This document shows, in pieces, positions 41,445-41,584 of a stretch of DNA of 41,584 nucleotides (positions are counted from its first letter, which is position 1; every line of letters begins with the position of its first letter). The DNA lies in contig JBCDJG010000044.1 of NCBI GenBank assembly GCA_038748065.1, positions 1 to 41,584 of the forward strand, read 5' to 3'. Made by a program: the position numbers and the translations under genes. A model generated the notes under the pieces. It ran no database searches, was not told the DNA's origin, and worked only from the letters and a program-made list of their open reading frames with translations. The DNA is from JBCDJG01 sp038748065. Lineage in GTDB: Bacteria; Pseudomonadota; Gammaproteobacteria; Pseudomonadales; Halieaceae.

Positions 41445-41584
41445 GGCTCTACCCAATTAACGGGGGATGCCGGTATTCATAGACACCCTGTTGATTATCC
41501 CATCCCACCCACAGTGGGTCAGAACCCTCAACCGATAGTTCTCGAAGTTCCTAAAACCATAAGCCCTCCTGGAGATCATTTCCA
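41445..41584 (-). mobile_element. partial insertion sequence, ISL3-family-like (one end only)
   Basis: An end beginning GGCTCT (41445), the usual start of ISL3 terminal repeats, lies 12 bases past the transposase stop. The element runs out of the window. The other end and any target duplication cannot be seen. The 209 bases from the tRNA (41236) to 41444 hold no clear gene, only a minus-strand reading frame described in the findings. Confidence 0.6.
41457..41584 (-). CDS. ISL3-family transposase, C-terminal fragment (cut by window edge)
   Basis: Last 41 residues plus stop of a minus-strand reading frame that continues beyond the window. The segment EMISRRAYGFRNFENYRLRV followed by LTHCGW strongly resembles the conserved C-terminus of ISL3 transposases, including the FRNFxNYRLRV block. 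Whether the gene is intact cannot be judged. Confidence 0.7.
   Translation of the reverse strand, partial: EMISRRAYGFRNFENYRLRVLTHCGWDGIINRVSMNTGIPR

Overview
The window reads as chromosomal DNA of a GC-rich (about 60 percent by eye) Gram-negative gammaproteobacterium. It encodes outer-membrane beta-barrels, lipopolysaccharide heptose enzymes, PlsB-type glycerolipid synthesis and many lipoproteins and Tat-exported enzymes. The mix (glutaryl-CoA dehydrogenase with a class III CoA-transferase, carotenoid oxygenase, KshA-like Rieske oxygenase, an IPTL-CTERM-like tail protein, several exported oxidoreductases) suggests a marine Halieaceae/Cellvibrionales-type heterotroph. That placement is inference from gene content; there is no rRNA to prove it.

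Layout. 76-7613 (+) is a tight catabolic operon: glutaryl-CoA dehydrogenase, CoA-transferase, lipoprotein hydrolase, SCP2-type thiolase, second thiolase, carotenoid/stilbene oxygenase. 7602-10560 (-) holds a secreted protein with a C-terminal sorting-like tail, an M48 lipoprotein protease and a Rieske oxygenase. 10668-15702 is a five-gene, two-direction cluster in which every product has an export signal: ThuA, Gfo/Idh/MocA and a SUMF1-like protein on the minus strand, a ThuA lipoprotein divergent from them, and a Tat-exported aldo/keto reductase facing it. A perfect inverted repeat lies in the divergent promoter. 15971-17689 carries two convergent outer-membrane barrels sharing a terminator. 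17857-20645 (+) has a small ORF, a GT4 glycosyltransferase and an O-antigen ligase/polymerase-like membrane protein. 20627-28460 (-) is a long envelope run: HAD-acyltransferase fusion, PlsB, GpsA, a TAXI-like lipoprotein, PbpG and a barrel protein.

28499-29317 contains a small secreted protein preceded by a 429-base gap. I see a structured RNA on the minus strand there, ending in a strong intrinsic terminator. 29318-41102 is a mosaic: exported SDR lipoprotein, exported methyltransferase, RfaE2 and heptosyltransferase II (LPS inner core), a radical SAM protein with extra cysteines, an NTF2-like protein, a membrane protein, an NAD-dependent epimerase, a 7TM diguanylate cyclase, a glycerophosphodiesterase lipoprotein and a fructosamine-kinase-like protein. 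The window ends with tRNA-Val(GAC), which has a near-consensus promoter, and the 3' end of what looks like an ISL3-family insertion sequence.

The strongest candidates for something undescribed are the all-exported ThuA/Gfo-Idh/AKR cluster and the structured RNA at 28976-29210. Key catalytic residues are replaced in the HAD-acyltransferase fusion (His to Pro) and in the second thiolase (Cys to Ser).
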